From: Alphaproteobacteria bacterium
GTDB taxonomy: Bacteria > Pseudomonadota > Alphaproteobacteria > Sphingomonadales > Kordiimonadaceae
Direction: 5' to 3'
Assembly: GCA_006226495.1 (NCBI GenBank)
Contig: SBGU01000011.1
Location: 1-64,000, forward strand
DNA: 64,000 nt
Part shown: positions 53,233 to 61,994 of the stretch, piece by piece
How the letters are laid out: every line of letters begins with the position of its first letter
Numbering within the stretch: position 1 is the stretch's first letter
Program-made: the position numbers and the translations under genes
Notes under the pieces: model-generated
Database searches by the model: none
What the model was told of the DNA's origin: nothing
What the model saw: only the letters and a program-made list of their open reading frames with translations

Positions 53233-53727
53233 CTATTCGTCGGCATCCTCCAGGATTTCGATGCTGGCCATCATCGGCGCACCGTTGGCCGCCAGTTCCT
53301 GCCCGGTCACGCGGCCTTCACGCTTGAGCGCGGCGGCCTCTTCCGGCGAATTGGCGATCGCGTAAACCAGCTTCACGCCGAAGGTCATCTTGGCCTTGCC
53401 GGCCGGCAGCGCCGGGAAATCGGCTTTCTGGATCACCTTCTTGGCCGCGCCGTTGATCATGTTGCTGAAAGCGCGCTCGGTCTGTTCGACATTCACCACG
53501 TCGCCGTCGGCATTCACCGTGACGCGGAAATGGGTATTGCCCTCTTCACCGCGCAGCAGGGCCAGCCGCGGGTAGGCCATGACGGCGTCAACCGATTGGC
53601 CAGCGTCCTTCGCCCAGCTCCGCAGGTTGGCAGGCGCACTTTCGCCGGCAAAGGCGCTTGTGGCGATCAGGGCGCTGACAGCCAGGCCGGCCAGCGGTTT
53701 CGCAGCTTTCAGAATAAAATTGGTCAT
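53233..53727 (-). CDS. Periplasmic TonB-C-domain-like protein
   Basis: 164 residues with a signal peptide (cleavage after AFA, ~28). The mature part (THFRVTVNADGDVVNVEQTE, AFSNMINGAAKKVIQKADFP, LPAGKAKMTFGVKLVYAI) matches the TonB C-terminal fold, but no transmembrane anchor or Pro-rich linker is present, so it is not a working TonB. The start is ATG 53727 with GAGGAGAAAG upstream. Function unknown. Confidence 0.75.
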   Translation of the reverse strand: MTNFILKAAKPLAGLAVSALIATSAFAGESAPANLRSWAKDAGQSVDAVMAYPRLALLRGEEGNTHFRVTVNADGDVVNVEQTERAFSNMINGAAKKVIQKADFPALPAGKAKMTFGVKLVYAIANSPEEAAALKREGRVTGQELAANGAPMMASIEILEDADE

Positions 53728-54061
53728 TTGCTTTCTCCTCGCATGTTGTGTCGTGTGTCGTGTTGGCTTTTTTGTTTTCGGCCTTCTTTGTGGCCTGCCC
53801 CTATCCTGCACACGCGGCGCCACTTGTCGCATATGCATGCGATGAACGGTTGATCCCGTGCGGGCAGCCGCTAAACCGCTAGGCCGAAAGTTGGGCGCAG
53901 ACTAATCCCCCGACCTTCGCCTGGCCCAACTGCGACAATTTTTCACACCCGCGTGTTCCTGACCCAAAAGCTTCAAAATCGGCTTTTAAAGAAGGGAGTG
54001 ACTTGCTAAGGCTTTTGCCTGCGCCCTTAGCCCTGCGAACAACGCAACCAAGGAAACAACC
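53728..54061. other. Divergent region upstream of phoA
   Basis: 334 bases without a gene. Contains a self-complementary stretch GCATATGCATGC near 53828 and, closer to phoA, an AAAAGC/GCTTTT inverted pair near 53968-53990. No convincing Pho box was found. Confidence 0.5.
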
Positions 54062-55549
54062 ATGAAATTGAAAAGTTTGGCGTCCCTGAGCCTCGCGGCG
54101 GTGCTTTCCGGCACTTGTCTGGCGGGCGATGTCGATTTCGGCACCGAACAATCCTGGCTTGATGCTGGCGCCAAGGCCGTGCAAGACCGCCTTCAGGTCA
54201 AACCCAATACCAAACGCGCCAAGAACGTCATCCTGTTCATCGGCGACGGTATGAGCATTACCACGCTCACGGCTTCGCGCATCCTCGAGGGACAGATGGA
54301 AGGCCGCTCTGGCGAAGAGAATTACCTAAGCTTCGAGGAATTTCCCTATACCGCGCTTGTGAAGACCTACAATGTCGACGCACAGGTGCCGGATTCCGCA
54401 GGCACGGCGTCGTCCATCAACACCGGTTCCAAGACCCGCATGGGTGTCATCAACACCGGCCCGGCGCAGCCGCAGGGCGTGTGCAAGGGTATCGCCGACA
54501 ACCTCCTGACGCCGCTGGCCTATTATGCTGAACAGGCCGGGCTTTCGACCGGCGTTGTTTCGACCGCGCGCCTGACGCACGCCACGCCGGCCGCTGTGTA
54601 TGCCCACAGCCCGGACCGGGACTGGGAAGCCGATATCGACCTGCCGGACGAGGCCAAGGAAAACGGCTGTGCCGATATCGCACAGCAGATTACGGCCGAC
54701 ATGGGCGGCAACGGCCTTGAAATCGCGCTCGGCGGCGGCCGCCAGAACTTCCTGCCCAAAGGTACAGGTGTCGGCAAACGCGCCGATGGCCGCAACATCA
54801 CCGACGAATGGCTGAAAGCCCATGACGGCGCGGCCTATGTCGAAAATCTTGCCGACCTGCAGGCTGTCGACCTGTCCAAGACCAAGCACCTCCTTGGCCT
54901 GTTCAGCAAGTCGCACATGGACTATGACGCTGACCATTCGGCGGAGCAGCCCGACCTGGCCACCATGACCGAAACCGCCATCAAGATGCTCAGCCAGAAC
55001 AAGAAAGGCTATTATCTGATGGTCGAGGCCGGCCGTATCGACCATGGTCACCATGACGGCAACGCCTATAACGCGCTGCATGACGCTGTTGCATTGTCCA
55101 AGGCCGTGGCCCGCGCCCGTGAACTGGTGAACCTGGATGATACCCTGATCCTGGTGACCGCGGACCATGCCCACACCTTCACCATGGCCGGCTACCCGAA
55201 ACGTGGCAACCCGATCCTGGGCCTGGTGTCTGCGGTCGGCCAGAAGGACGGCGAATATCTTATGGCCAAGGACGGCAAGCCCTACACCACGGTGGGCTAC
55301 CAGAACGGCCCCGGCGCCATCAAGGGCGAACGCGAGACCCTGACCGAAGAACAGGTCATGGCGCCCGACTTCCACCAGCAGGCCGCTTATCCCACCAGCA
55401 GCGAAACCCATGGCGGCGAGGATGTTGGCCTGTTTGCCATCGGGCCGCGCTCCTATGTCGTGCATGGTACCATGGAACAGAATGTGGTCTTCCACCTGAT
55501 GGACCATGCACTGGACCTGCGCGAACGCGCGGCCAAAGCCAAAAAATAG
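54062..55549 (+). CDS. phoA: Alkaline phosphatase, PhoA family
   Basis: 495 residues with a signal peptide (cleavage near CLA-GD, ~20). Metal and nucleophile motifs: FIGDGMS (Asp), PDSAGTASSINTGSKT (Ser ~112), EAGRIDHGHHDGN, TADHAHTF and SETHGGEDV. A periplasmic enzyme that frees phosphate from organic esters. It is transcribed alone and ends at a strong terminator. Confidence 0.95.
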   Translation: MKLKSLASLSLAAVLSGTCLAGDVDFGTEQSWLDAGAKAVQDRLQVKPNTKRAKNVILFIGDGMSITTLTASRILEGQMEGRSGEENYLSFEEFPYTALVKTYNVDAQVPDSAGTASSINTGSKTRMGVINTGPAQPQGVCKGIADNLLTPLAYYAEQAGLSTGVVSTARLTHATPAAVYAHSPDRDWEADIDLPDEAKENGCADIAQQITADMGGNGLEIALGGGRQNFLPKGTGVGKRADGRNITDEWLKAHDGAAYVENLADLQAVDLSKTKHLLGLFSKSHMDYDADHSAEQPDLATMTETAIKMLSQNKKGYYLMVEAGRIDHGHHDGNAYNALHDAVALSKAVARARELVNLDDTLILVTADHAHTFTMAGYPKRGNPILGLVSAVGQKDGEYLMAKDGKPYTTVGYQNGPGAIKGERETLTEEQVMAPDFHQQAAYPTSSETHGGEDVGLFAIGPRSYVVHGTMEQNVVFHLMDHALDLRERAAKAKK

Positions 55550-55572
55550 TCCAGACGCTGCCTTTAGACGAC

Positions 55573-55605
55573 AAAGGGCCGCAAATCGCGGCCCTTTCTT
55601 TTTGT
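55573..55605. terminator. Terminator between phoA and Hpt gene
   Basis: AAAGGGCCGC stem, AAATC loop, GCGGCCCTTT stem, then CTTTTT. Convergent genes; best oriented for phoA. Confidence 0.85.
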
Positions 55606-55624
55606 GTCACCTGTCCCCGGCGGA

Positions 55625-56128
55625 TCAGGCTTTGTTATATTTCTCGATGGCTTCGTTGAGGCTTTCGGTCAGCTTCTTGCCGATCTCGCCGCCGTCGCCG
55701 CTGACCCGGCCGCGAATGATGGCGCGCATGGCGTCCACATGGGCCTTGATCAGTTCCACATGGTGGTCGCTGATACCGTCGCGGATGTGGGTGAAACCAT
55801 AAAGGCTGTCGGCGAAGCTGGTGATCAGCGGATACCCGAAGGTGCCGCCCTGCCCTTTCATATCATGGGCGATATGGTGGATGGCTTCAAAACAGTCGCG
55901 CCGTTTTTCGGGCGTATCGACACAGCGGCCATGCTGTTCCTGCAGTTTCACAATCAGGCCGGATACCCAGTCCGGGTAATCCTCGGCCATTTTCTGCAGG
56001 GCCTTTTCCGCGGCTTCCAGCGCTTCGGGCGAAATGCTCACCTTGCCGGGGGCCAGACCTGCGGTTTTTTCCTTCAGGCGGTTCTTGAAGCGGTAGAACC
56101 GCACGATCACGGGTTTCTTTTCAGCCAC
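55625..56128 (-). CDS. Hpt-domain phosphotransfer protein
   Basis: 167 residues. A helical Hpt-like domain with H88 in HHIAHDMKGQGGTFGY, the place for a phospho-His. N-terminal ~50 residues are basic. The start is GTG 56128, overlapping the receiver gene stop by 8 bases, so it is made together with that receiver protein. It could receive phosphate from a kinase elsewhere. Confidence 0.82.
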   Translation of the reverse strand: MAEKKPVIVRFYRFKNRLKEKTAGLAPGKVSISPEALEAAEKALQKMAEDYPDWVSGLIVKLQEQHGRCVDTPEKRRDCFEAIHHIAHDMKGQGGTFGYPLITSFADSLYGFTHIRDGISDHHVELIKAHVDAMRAIIRGRVSGDGGEIGKKLTESLNEAIEKYNKA

Positions 56129-56672
56129 GGATGATCTCCACGCCTTCGCTCTTGTCGGTCAGGACACGGCGGTCAGGGCCGTCAGGCTCCACATGCTGCC
56201 GGCGCCGGTCGGGTCCAAAATAGTCCTTGGTATGCACAAACTGGCGCGGGCGCTCGATGATGGAAATCAGCTTTTCACCGATATTCTTGATGGTGAAGGG
56301 CTTCGCCAGCATCTCGTTCACGCCCATTTCGCGGGCCTGCAACACCCGTTCGGGCTCGGTATAGCTTGTGATCATCATGAAAGGCACAAACCGGTCGGGG
56401 CTGTCCTTGTGCCGGCGCACCCAGCGCAGGAACATCATGCCGTCGATCGGGTGCATGTCCCAGTTGGAGATGATGATGTCGATCTGCTGCACCCCCACAC
56501 GCATGGGCTCGTTTTTCACGCGCTGCAGGAAATGGATCGCGTCGCCGCCATGTTCGACCGCATAAACGTTGCCGACGCCAAGCACCTTCAGCGAATTGAC
56601 AAGCAACGACCGAATGAACTGGCTGTCTTCAACCAGAAGCACATTCACGCGGTCAAAATCATAATCACTCAT
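56121..56672 (-). CDS. Receiver-domain protein lacking the phosphoacceptor Asp
   Basis: 183 residues. A CheY-like domain (about 8-138) with the acidic pair E15-D16, T102 and K124, but the phosphorylated Asp position is Asn (IIISNWDMHP, N70; codon AAC). A basic/polar tail of ~45 residues follows with DRRRQHVEPDGPDRR. It is likely a pseudo-receiver that signals by binding rather than phosphorylation, or uses D72. It leads the two-gene unit with an Hpt protein. Confidence 0.88.
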   Translation of the reverse strand: MSDYDFDRVNVLLVEDSQFIRSLLVNSLKVLGVGNVYAVEHGGDAIHFLQRVKNEPMRVGVQQIDIIISNWDMHPIDGMMFLRWVRRHKDSPDRFVPFMMITSYTEPERVLQAREMGVNEMLAKPFTIKNIGEKLISIIERPRQFVHTKDYFGPDRRRQHVEPDGPDRRVLTDKSEGVEIIRG

Positions 56673-56750
56673 AAGCTGACCTTAATTTGTGCCGCGTACC
56701 GGGCATGTTCAGATTCTTCTAGCCCTCTTGTCGTCGGGCGGTCAATCGTT

Positions 56751-57119
56751 TCAGTCATAGGCCAGGGCCTGGCATCTGGTTTCAATTGCCCCGAGCAACT
56801 GGCCCAGACGCTCCTGCATTTCGACAAGGACCGCCTGCCGGCGTGGATCGTCCGCGCGCGGGTTGCCCATGAATTCCGCCCGTTCGGCCGCACGGGCAAG
56901 CCGCCATGCCCCGATGCTGCGGGCGGCTCCCTTCAGCTTGTGGGCATCCGACTTCCAGCTTTCGCATTCTGCGGACTTGAGGGTGTCCAGATAGCCGGGT
57001 GCATTTTCGGAAAATATCTGCAGCACCTGACGCTCGAGATCCTCGTCCCCCATGGTGAAGCCGCTGAGGTGCCGGTCGTCCAGGACAACGGTTTCGTCCC
57101 AGTCGCTTTCAACTGCCAC
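56751..57119 (-). CDS. Hpt-domain protein
   Basis: 122 residues, single Hpt domain with H60 in DAHKLKGAARSIGAWRLA. A phosphorelay intermediate with no kinase next to it. The start is uncertain: GTG 57119 has GGGAAAGG upstream and overlaps the previous gene by 11 bases; TTG 57137 is the alternative. Confidence 0.85.
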   Translation of the reverse strand: MAVESDWDETVVLDDRHLSGFTMGDEDLERQVLQIFSENAPGYLDTLKSAECESWKSDAHKLKGAARSIGAWRLARAAERAEFMGNPRADDPRRQAVLVEMQERLGQLLGAIETRCQALAYD

Positions 57120-57384
57120 GCTTCTTGCCTTTCCCAAGCGCGGTGCGACCGGCGTCGGTAAGCTTGCAGATCAGCCAGTCCGGTTTGATGGGATTACGGG
57201 CCCAGGGTTCACACCAGCCATGGTCCATGCAGGCCTGTATGGTCTTGCCCTTGATTCGCTGGCCGTTGCGGTCGAACAGCGGCAATTTGCCGCCGGGTTC
57301 GCCCAGGCCGCGTTCCAGATATTGCCTTTGTGCCCTGCTGGGCGCGGATGTGGCGGTTTCCGTCCGATCCCCGGTGCCTTGCAT
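57109..57384 (-). CDS. Small basic protein of unknown function
   Basis: 91 residues with RAQRQYLERGLGEPGGKLPL and a C-terminal segment DWLICKLTDAGRTALGKGKK that looks like a small winged-helix end, so DNA binding is possible. I recognise no named family. The start is ATG 57384 with AAGGGGAT upstream. It overlaps the Hpt gene and is probably co-expressed with it. Confidence 0.65.
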   Translation of the reverse strand: MQGTGDRTETATSAPSRAQRQYLERGLGEPGGKLPLFDRNGQRIKGKTIQACMDHGWCEPWARNPIKPDWLICKLTDAGRTALGKGKKRGS

Positions 57385-57553
57385 GCCGATCCCCTTTATC
57401 CCCCATATAGAATAACGCTTTTCCCTAATAATGCCATAACTTGTCGCCAGACTGTCATTTTCCTGCCACGTCGGGGCTAGCAATGGTTGACCTCGTTGTC
57501 GTAATCGTAAAGGCTAGCGGAGTGAAGGCACCCGGGCGTGCCGGAGGGGTGAG

Positions 57554-60328
57554 ATGTCAAAACTGGAAACGGACTTTCGTGAAAGCGCCACGGCGGACGG
57601 CGGCGACGGCGCCGCCCTGCAAGGCGATCCGGGTGCCGCAAAAGCGCGCAATTTCAGGCGCATGGTGCCGTTCCTGACTGCCAGCCTGATGTCTGTCCTG
57701 TGGATCGGCGGCGTTGTCTTCTATCTGTTCCAGACTGGTGACCTTGCCACCATGGCCGCCAATGCGACCGGGCTTCTGGCGCTTGTCAGCGCGCTCAGCA
57801 CCCCGGCTGCCGTCTTCTGGCTCATTGCCCTCGCCTTCCAGCGTACCGACCCCCTGCTTGAGCGACGTGTTGCAATTGCAACAAATCTCCATAAGGCGAT
57901 CGCGCCGGTCGAGGCCGCCGAACAGCGGGTCGCGCAACTGAGCCGGGGCATCAAAAAGGAACTGCAGAACCTTGAAGCCGTTGCCGATCTGGCGTCCGAC
58001 CGTATCGGCAACCTGGAGAACCGGTTCCAGGAACAGATCAGCAATCTATTCTCCGCCACCGCAGATACCGAAGCCCGCACCACCAGCATCCGCGACCTTC
58101 TGGAGCGCGAACGCGGTGCGGTCGGCAGCCTGACCGCCGAGTTGGAGACCCGTTTCAAGACGCTTGAGGACATGGTCCGCGAAATGGCATCCCGCATCGA
58201 AGGCGCGAGCCTTTATGCCGATGAACAGGCCACCAGTGCGCGCCAGAAAGTGGACGACAGCCTGGGCGCCCTGAACCGCGCCGCCGACGGGCTGGAGAGC
58301 CGCCTGTCGCGCACCGGCGAGGACATCAGCGACCGTGCCGAGCGTGTGAATGAAATCGCGGTCGATGTCGAACTGCGCCTGCAGGCGATTTCCGACAATG
58401 TATTGAACGGCATGGACCGTTTCCGCCACGATATCGAAGGGCTCGAGGGCCGCTCGGCAGAACTGTCGGACCATATGAAAACCCAGGCCCATGTTCTGCA
58501 GGAACTGGCCGAACTGGCGGCCAAGGAATCCGCAAAAATCGAGGAAAGCCTGAAAAGCCATGTCGGCGAGGTGCGCGCGGCGGCAACCGAAGCGCTGGAC
58601 CACACGAGCACGGTCGGCAGCCAGTTCAGCGAACGCGCGCAGGCCATGTCGGCGCAGGTGATCGAGACGGTGAACAATGCCAAGGCGCTTCTGGAAGACG
58701 CCGGCCGTTCGCTTGAGGCTCACTGCCAATCGGCGCTGGCGACCAGCGAACAGGTCAACAGCCGCACGATTGAGACCACCGAAGCGACGGGCCGCAAGGT
58801 CGCCGAACATGCCGAACAGGTGGATCAGGTGCTGACCGCAGGCCTTGAGCGTGCCAAACAGGCACTTGAGGCTACCATGATCGCCATCGACGGGCACAGC
58901 AGCAACGCGGTATCGCAGGCCGAAAATGTCGCCGAACGCACCCTGCAGCATATCCGCCAGTTGCGCGCCGGCGTCGAAGAACAGCTTGAACAGCTTGCCG
59001 CTGCGGGCGAAAGCACCGGGGCCGCCCTTGATGCCAGCGCCAGCGCCATCGCCGACAAAGCCAGCGACATGGCCGAAAAGGCCCGTGCTTCAAGTGCGGA
59101 GCTGGACCGGGTGCGTGACAAGATGGACGACCAGAGCGATGTGCTGACCAGCGTCCTGAACGAAACCCGGCAAAAGCTTGCCCGGCTGGAAGACGACCTG
59201 ACCCGCCAGCGCGCGGCCCTGAATGCTGCGTCGGGTGAAGCCGCCGAACGGGTGATCGAAGCTGCCGAACGCTTTGCCAGCCAGACCAAAAGCCTGACCG
59301 AAGCCGCAGATGCGAGCCGCGCCACCCTGGATGGCCGTGCAGGCGAGATCGTGTCCATGATTGACCGCCTCGGCCAGTCGGGTGACGATACCGCCGACCG
59401 GCTGGCCGGTTCCGCCAAGGCACTGGCGGACCAAAGCACCATGTTGAAGGCAGAGCTGTCAGATTCCAGCAAGGCGCTGGGTGCCGCCGCCGAGGCCTTC
59501 GCGGGCGAACGTGGCCGTATCCGGGACGAAAGCGAAGCTGTGGTTTCGCGCCTCAATGAAGCGTCGGACGCCATGAGCCGCGAGATGGACCGCTTCACCG
59601 AAGGCTCGATGGAAGCGGCGAGCAGGCTGGATGCCGCGACCCAGTCGCTGATGGACCAGACCCAGCGCGCGCAGGAAGACATGCAGCGCGCCGTAAGCGA
59701 CACCCGCGACGAACTGGCCGCCAACATGCAGGATATCGGCGACCGCGCGTCCGAACGCATCACATACCTGCGTGAGGAACTTCAGGCGACCCTGAACCGG
59801 GTCCTGTCCGACTATCAGGAAACCGCCGACCAGGCCGAGAAGGAAAGTGCGCTTCTGGCCATGCGCCTTGGCAACGAGGCCGAGAAGATCGCCCAGCGCG
59901 CCGAACAGTTTATCGACAAGACCGCCGAGATCGAAAAACGCATCGCGTCGGCCACCAAGAACGACTTTGCCCGCACGTCGCAGCTTCTGACCGAAAGCCT
60001 GCAGTCGGCATCCATCGACATCAACAAGGCACTGTCCTTCGACCTGCCGGACGATGTATGGGAAGGTTTCCTGGCGGGCGACCGCTCGGTATTCATGCGC
60101 CGCACGCTGAAGATGGCGGACCGGCGCACCAAGAAGATCATTGCCGAAAAATTCCGCGGCGACCGCGAATTCCGCGAAACCGTCAGCCGCTATTGCCGGG
60201 ATTTCGAAAGCATGATGGAACGGGTGATGATGGGCGATCGGGGAAGCGCCCTTGCTGTCACCCTCATATCTTCGGATATGGGCAAACTTTATGTCCTGTT
60301 GGGACAGGCGCTGAAAAAATTCGGCTGA
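57554..60328 (+). CDS. Giant coiled-coil inner-membrane protein
   Basis: 924 residues. Two transmembrane helices (about 37-59 and 76-95) are followed by ~700 residues of almost continuous coiled coil rich in Ala, Glu, Asp and Ser with recurring ~11-residue patterns. A compact C-terminal domain (~820-924) includes DDVWEGFLAGDRSVFMRR and YCRDFESMMERVMM. Similar proteins in Alphaproteobacteria are often labelled kinesin- or apolipoprotein-like only because of the coils. A structural or envelope role is likely but unproved. Confidence 0.8.
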   Translation: MSKLETDFRESATADGGDGAALQGDPGAAKARNFRRMVPFLTASLMSVLWIGGVVFYLFQTGDLATMAANATGLLALVSALSTPAAVFWLIALAFQRTDPLLERRVAIATNLHKAIAPVEAAEQRVAQLSRGIKKELQNLEAVADLASDRIGNLENRFQEQISNLFSATADTEARTTSIRDLLERERGAVGSLTAELETRFKTLEDMVREMASRIEGASLYADEQATSARQKVDDSLGALNRAADGLESRLSRTGEDISDRAERVNEIAVDVELRLQAISDNVLNGMDRFRHDIEGLEGRSAELSDHMKTQAHVLQELAELAAKESAKIEESLKSHVGEVRAAATEALDHTSTVGSQFSERAQAMSAQVIETVNNAKALLEDAGRSLEAHCQSALATSEQVNSRTIETTEATGRKVAEHAEQVDQVLTAGLERAKQALEATMIAIDGHSSNAVSQAENVAERTLQHIRQLRAGVEEQLEQLAAAGESTGAALDASASAIADKASDMAEKARASSAELDRVRDKMDDQSDVLTSVLNETRQKLARLEDDLTRQRAALNAASGEAAERVIEAAERFASQTKSLTEAADASRATLDGRAGEIVSMIDRLGQSGDDTADRLAGSAKALADQSTMLKAELSDSSKALGAAAEAFAGERGRIRDESEAVVSRLNEASDAMSREMDRFTEGSMEAASRLDAATQSLMDQTQRAQEDMQRAVSDTRDELAANMQDIGDRASERITYLREELQATLNRVLSDYQETADQAEKESALLAMRLGNEAEKIAQRAEQFIDKTAEIEKRIASATKNDFARTSQLLTESLQSASIDINKALSFDLPDDVWEGFLAGDRSVFMRRTLKMADRRTKKIIAEKFRGDREFRETVSRYCRDFESMMERVMMGDRGSALAVTLISSDMGKLYVLLGQALKKFG

Positions 60329-60359
60329 CGGCCGGGCAAGACCGGCAGAGGGGGAGGAT

Positions 60360-61427
60360 ATGAATAAACGCGCACTTTGGGCGGCGACGTTGCTGTTGGT
60401 AATGGCCGGCTGCGGACCCGACAAGCAGGACGCCACACCCGCCGCCAGCACAGGCGAGCCCGTGCACTGGCGCATGACCAGCACCTATCCTTCAAGCCTG
60501 TTTCTTGTCGGCACCCTTGGCAAGCGTGTTGGCGACGAGTTGCGCACCATCACGAACGGCGACATCGATATCAAATTCTATGAGCCCGGCGTGCTGTCGC
60601 CGCCCTTTGAGACCTTCGATGCCGTCAGTTATGGCGCTGTGGAAGCCGGCTGGTCCACCCCCGGCTATTGGGCCGGCAAGGAACCGGCGCTGCAGCTTTT
60701 TGCGTCTGTGCCCTTTGGGCCACCCGCGCCCGAATACCTGGCCTGGTACGATTTTGGCGGTGGCCGCGAAATCTTCGAGGAACTGTATCACCGGCACAAT
60801 ATCCACAGCGTGATCTGCGGCCTGATCCCGCCCGAAGCCTCGGGCTGGTTCAAGAAGGAGATCAAAAGCCTTGACGATTTCAAAGGCCTGAAGATCCGCT
60901 TCTTTGGCCTTGGCGCCAAGGTGATGGAAGAAGTCGGTGCCGCGCCGCAACTGATCGCGGGTGGCGAAATTTACCAGGCGCTGGAACTGGGTACCATCGA
61001 CGCCACCGAATATTCCATGCCGGCCATCGACTACAAGCTGGGCTTCTATGAGGTGGCCAAACATTATTATTTCCCGGGCTGGCACCAGCAGTCGACCTTC
61101 TTTGAACTGATGGTGAACCTGGATGCCTGGAACGCGCTGAATGCCACACAGCGCGAACAGATCGAAGCCGCCTGTTCGGCCAACATCCGCTACGGCATTT
61201 CGGAAGGCGAAGCAGCCCAGATGGACGCGCTGGCCAAGATTGAAGCCGCAGGTGTACAGATCCATACCTGGTCGCCCGAAATCCTCGCTGGTCTCAACAA
61301 GGCCTGGGACAAGGTGGCAACCGACCTGTCCGCCGAAGACCCGGATTTCGCCCGTGCCTGGAACTCGCTCAAGGATTTCCGGCAGAAATACCGGACCTGG
61401 TTCGAGCGTGGTTACCTGAAGGAATAG
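60360..61427 (+). CDS. dctP: TRAP transporter solute-binding lipoprotein (DctP type)
   Basis: 355 residues with the lipobox MAGC (C18), so it is membrane-anchored rather than free in the periplasm. Core DctP motifs: GLKIRFFGLGAKVMEEVGA and YQALELGTIDATEYSMP. The ligand-carboxylate Arg appears to lie in KIRFFG. Family members near this type bind organic or keto acids. First gene of the dctPQM unit. Confidence 0.92.
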   Translation: MNKRALWAATLLLVMAGCGPDKQDATPAASTGEPVHWRMTSTYPSSLFLVGTLGKRVGDELRTITNGDIDIKFYEPGVLSPPFETFDAVSYGAVEAGWSTPGYWAGKEPALQLFASVPFGPPAPEYLAWYDFGGGREIFEELYHRHNIHSVICGLIPPEASGWFKKEIKSLDDFKGLKIRFFGLGAKVMEEVGAAPQLIAGGEIYQALELGTIDATEYSMPAIDYKLGFYEVAKHYYFPGWHQQSTFFELMVNLDAWNALNATQREQIEAACSANIRYGISEGEAAQMDALAKIEAAGVQIHTWSPEILAGLNKAWDKVATDLSAEDPDFARAWNSLKDFRQKYRTWFERGYLKE

Positions 61428-61430
61428 GCC

Positions 61431-61994
61431 ATGGGCATGCTTTTGACCCTGTCGCAGTGGCTTGAGGGCGCCAGTAGCCTGGTCGGCCGCATGGGCGCAT
61501 GGCTGATGCTGGCCCTGATGGCCGTGATCATGGGCGACGTAACGCTCAGGCATTTTTTCGTGATCGGTTCCACCAAGCTGCAGGAGCTTGAATGGCACCT
61601 GCATGGCGCCCTGTTCCTGCTGGTGCTGGGCTGGGCCTATTCGCGCGGTGCGCATGTGCGTATCGAACTGGTGAGCGAACGGCTGTCGGCGCGCGCGCAG
61701 GCCTGGATCGAACTTCTGGGCTGCCTTGTGTTCCTGATCCCCTATGTGATTGCGATCCTGCATTTTGGCTATGACTATATGTCATATGCCATCAACTATC
61801 ATGAGGCATCGGCGTCGCCGACCGGGTTGCCGGACCGCTGGATCATCAAATCCATGATCCTGGTCGGTTTCTTTTTCCTGGGCCTCGCGGCGCTGTCGCG
61901 TGTATGCCAGGCGCTGGTATTCCTGTTCGGACCCGCCGAGCAATCGGCCCAAACTGTTTTTGCCGAAAAGCATGAACAGGAAGGGGCAAGCTGA
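61431..61994 (+). CDS. dctQ: TRAP transporter small membrane subunit (DctQ type)
   Basis: 187 residues, four transmembrane helices, with GDVTLRHFFVIGSTKLQELEWH and RGAHVRIELVSERLS typical of DctQ. It starts three bases after dctP and its stop shares bases with the dctM start (TGATG). Confidence 0.93.
   Translation: MGMLLTLSQWLEGASSLVGRMGAWLMLALMAVIMGDVTLRHFFVIGSTKLQELEWHLHGALFLLVLGWAYSRGAHVRIELVSERLSARAQAWIELLGCLVFLIPYVIAILHFGYDYMSYAINYHEASASPTGLPDRWIIKSMILVGFFFLGLAALSRVCQALVFLFGPAEQSAQTVFAEKHEQEGAS

Noticed and set aside
53925-53950. Possible Pho box upstream of phoA
   Set aside because: CTGCGAC and TTCACA-like halves match the consensus too weakly to call.
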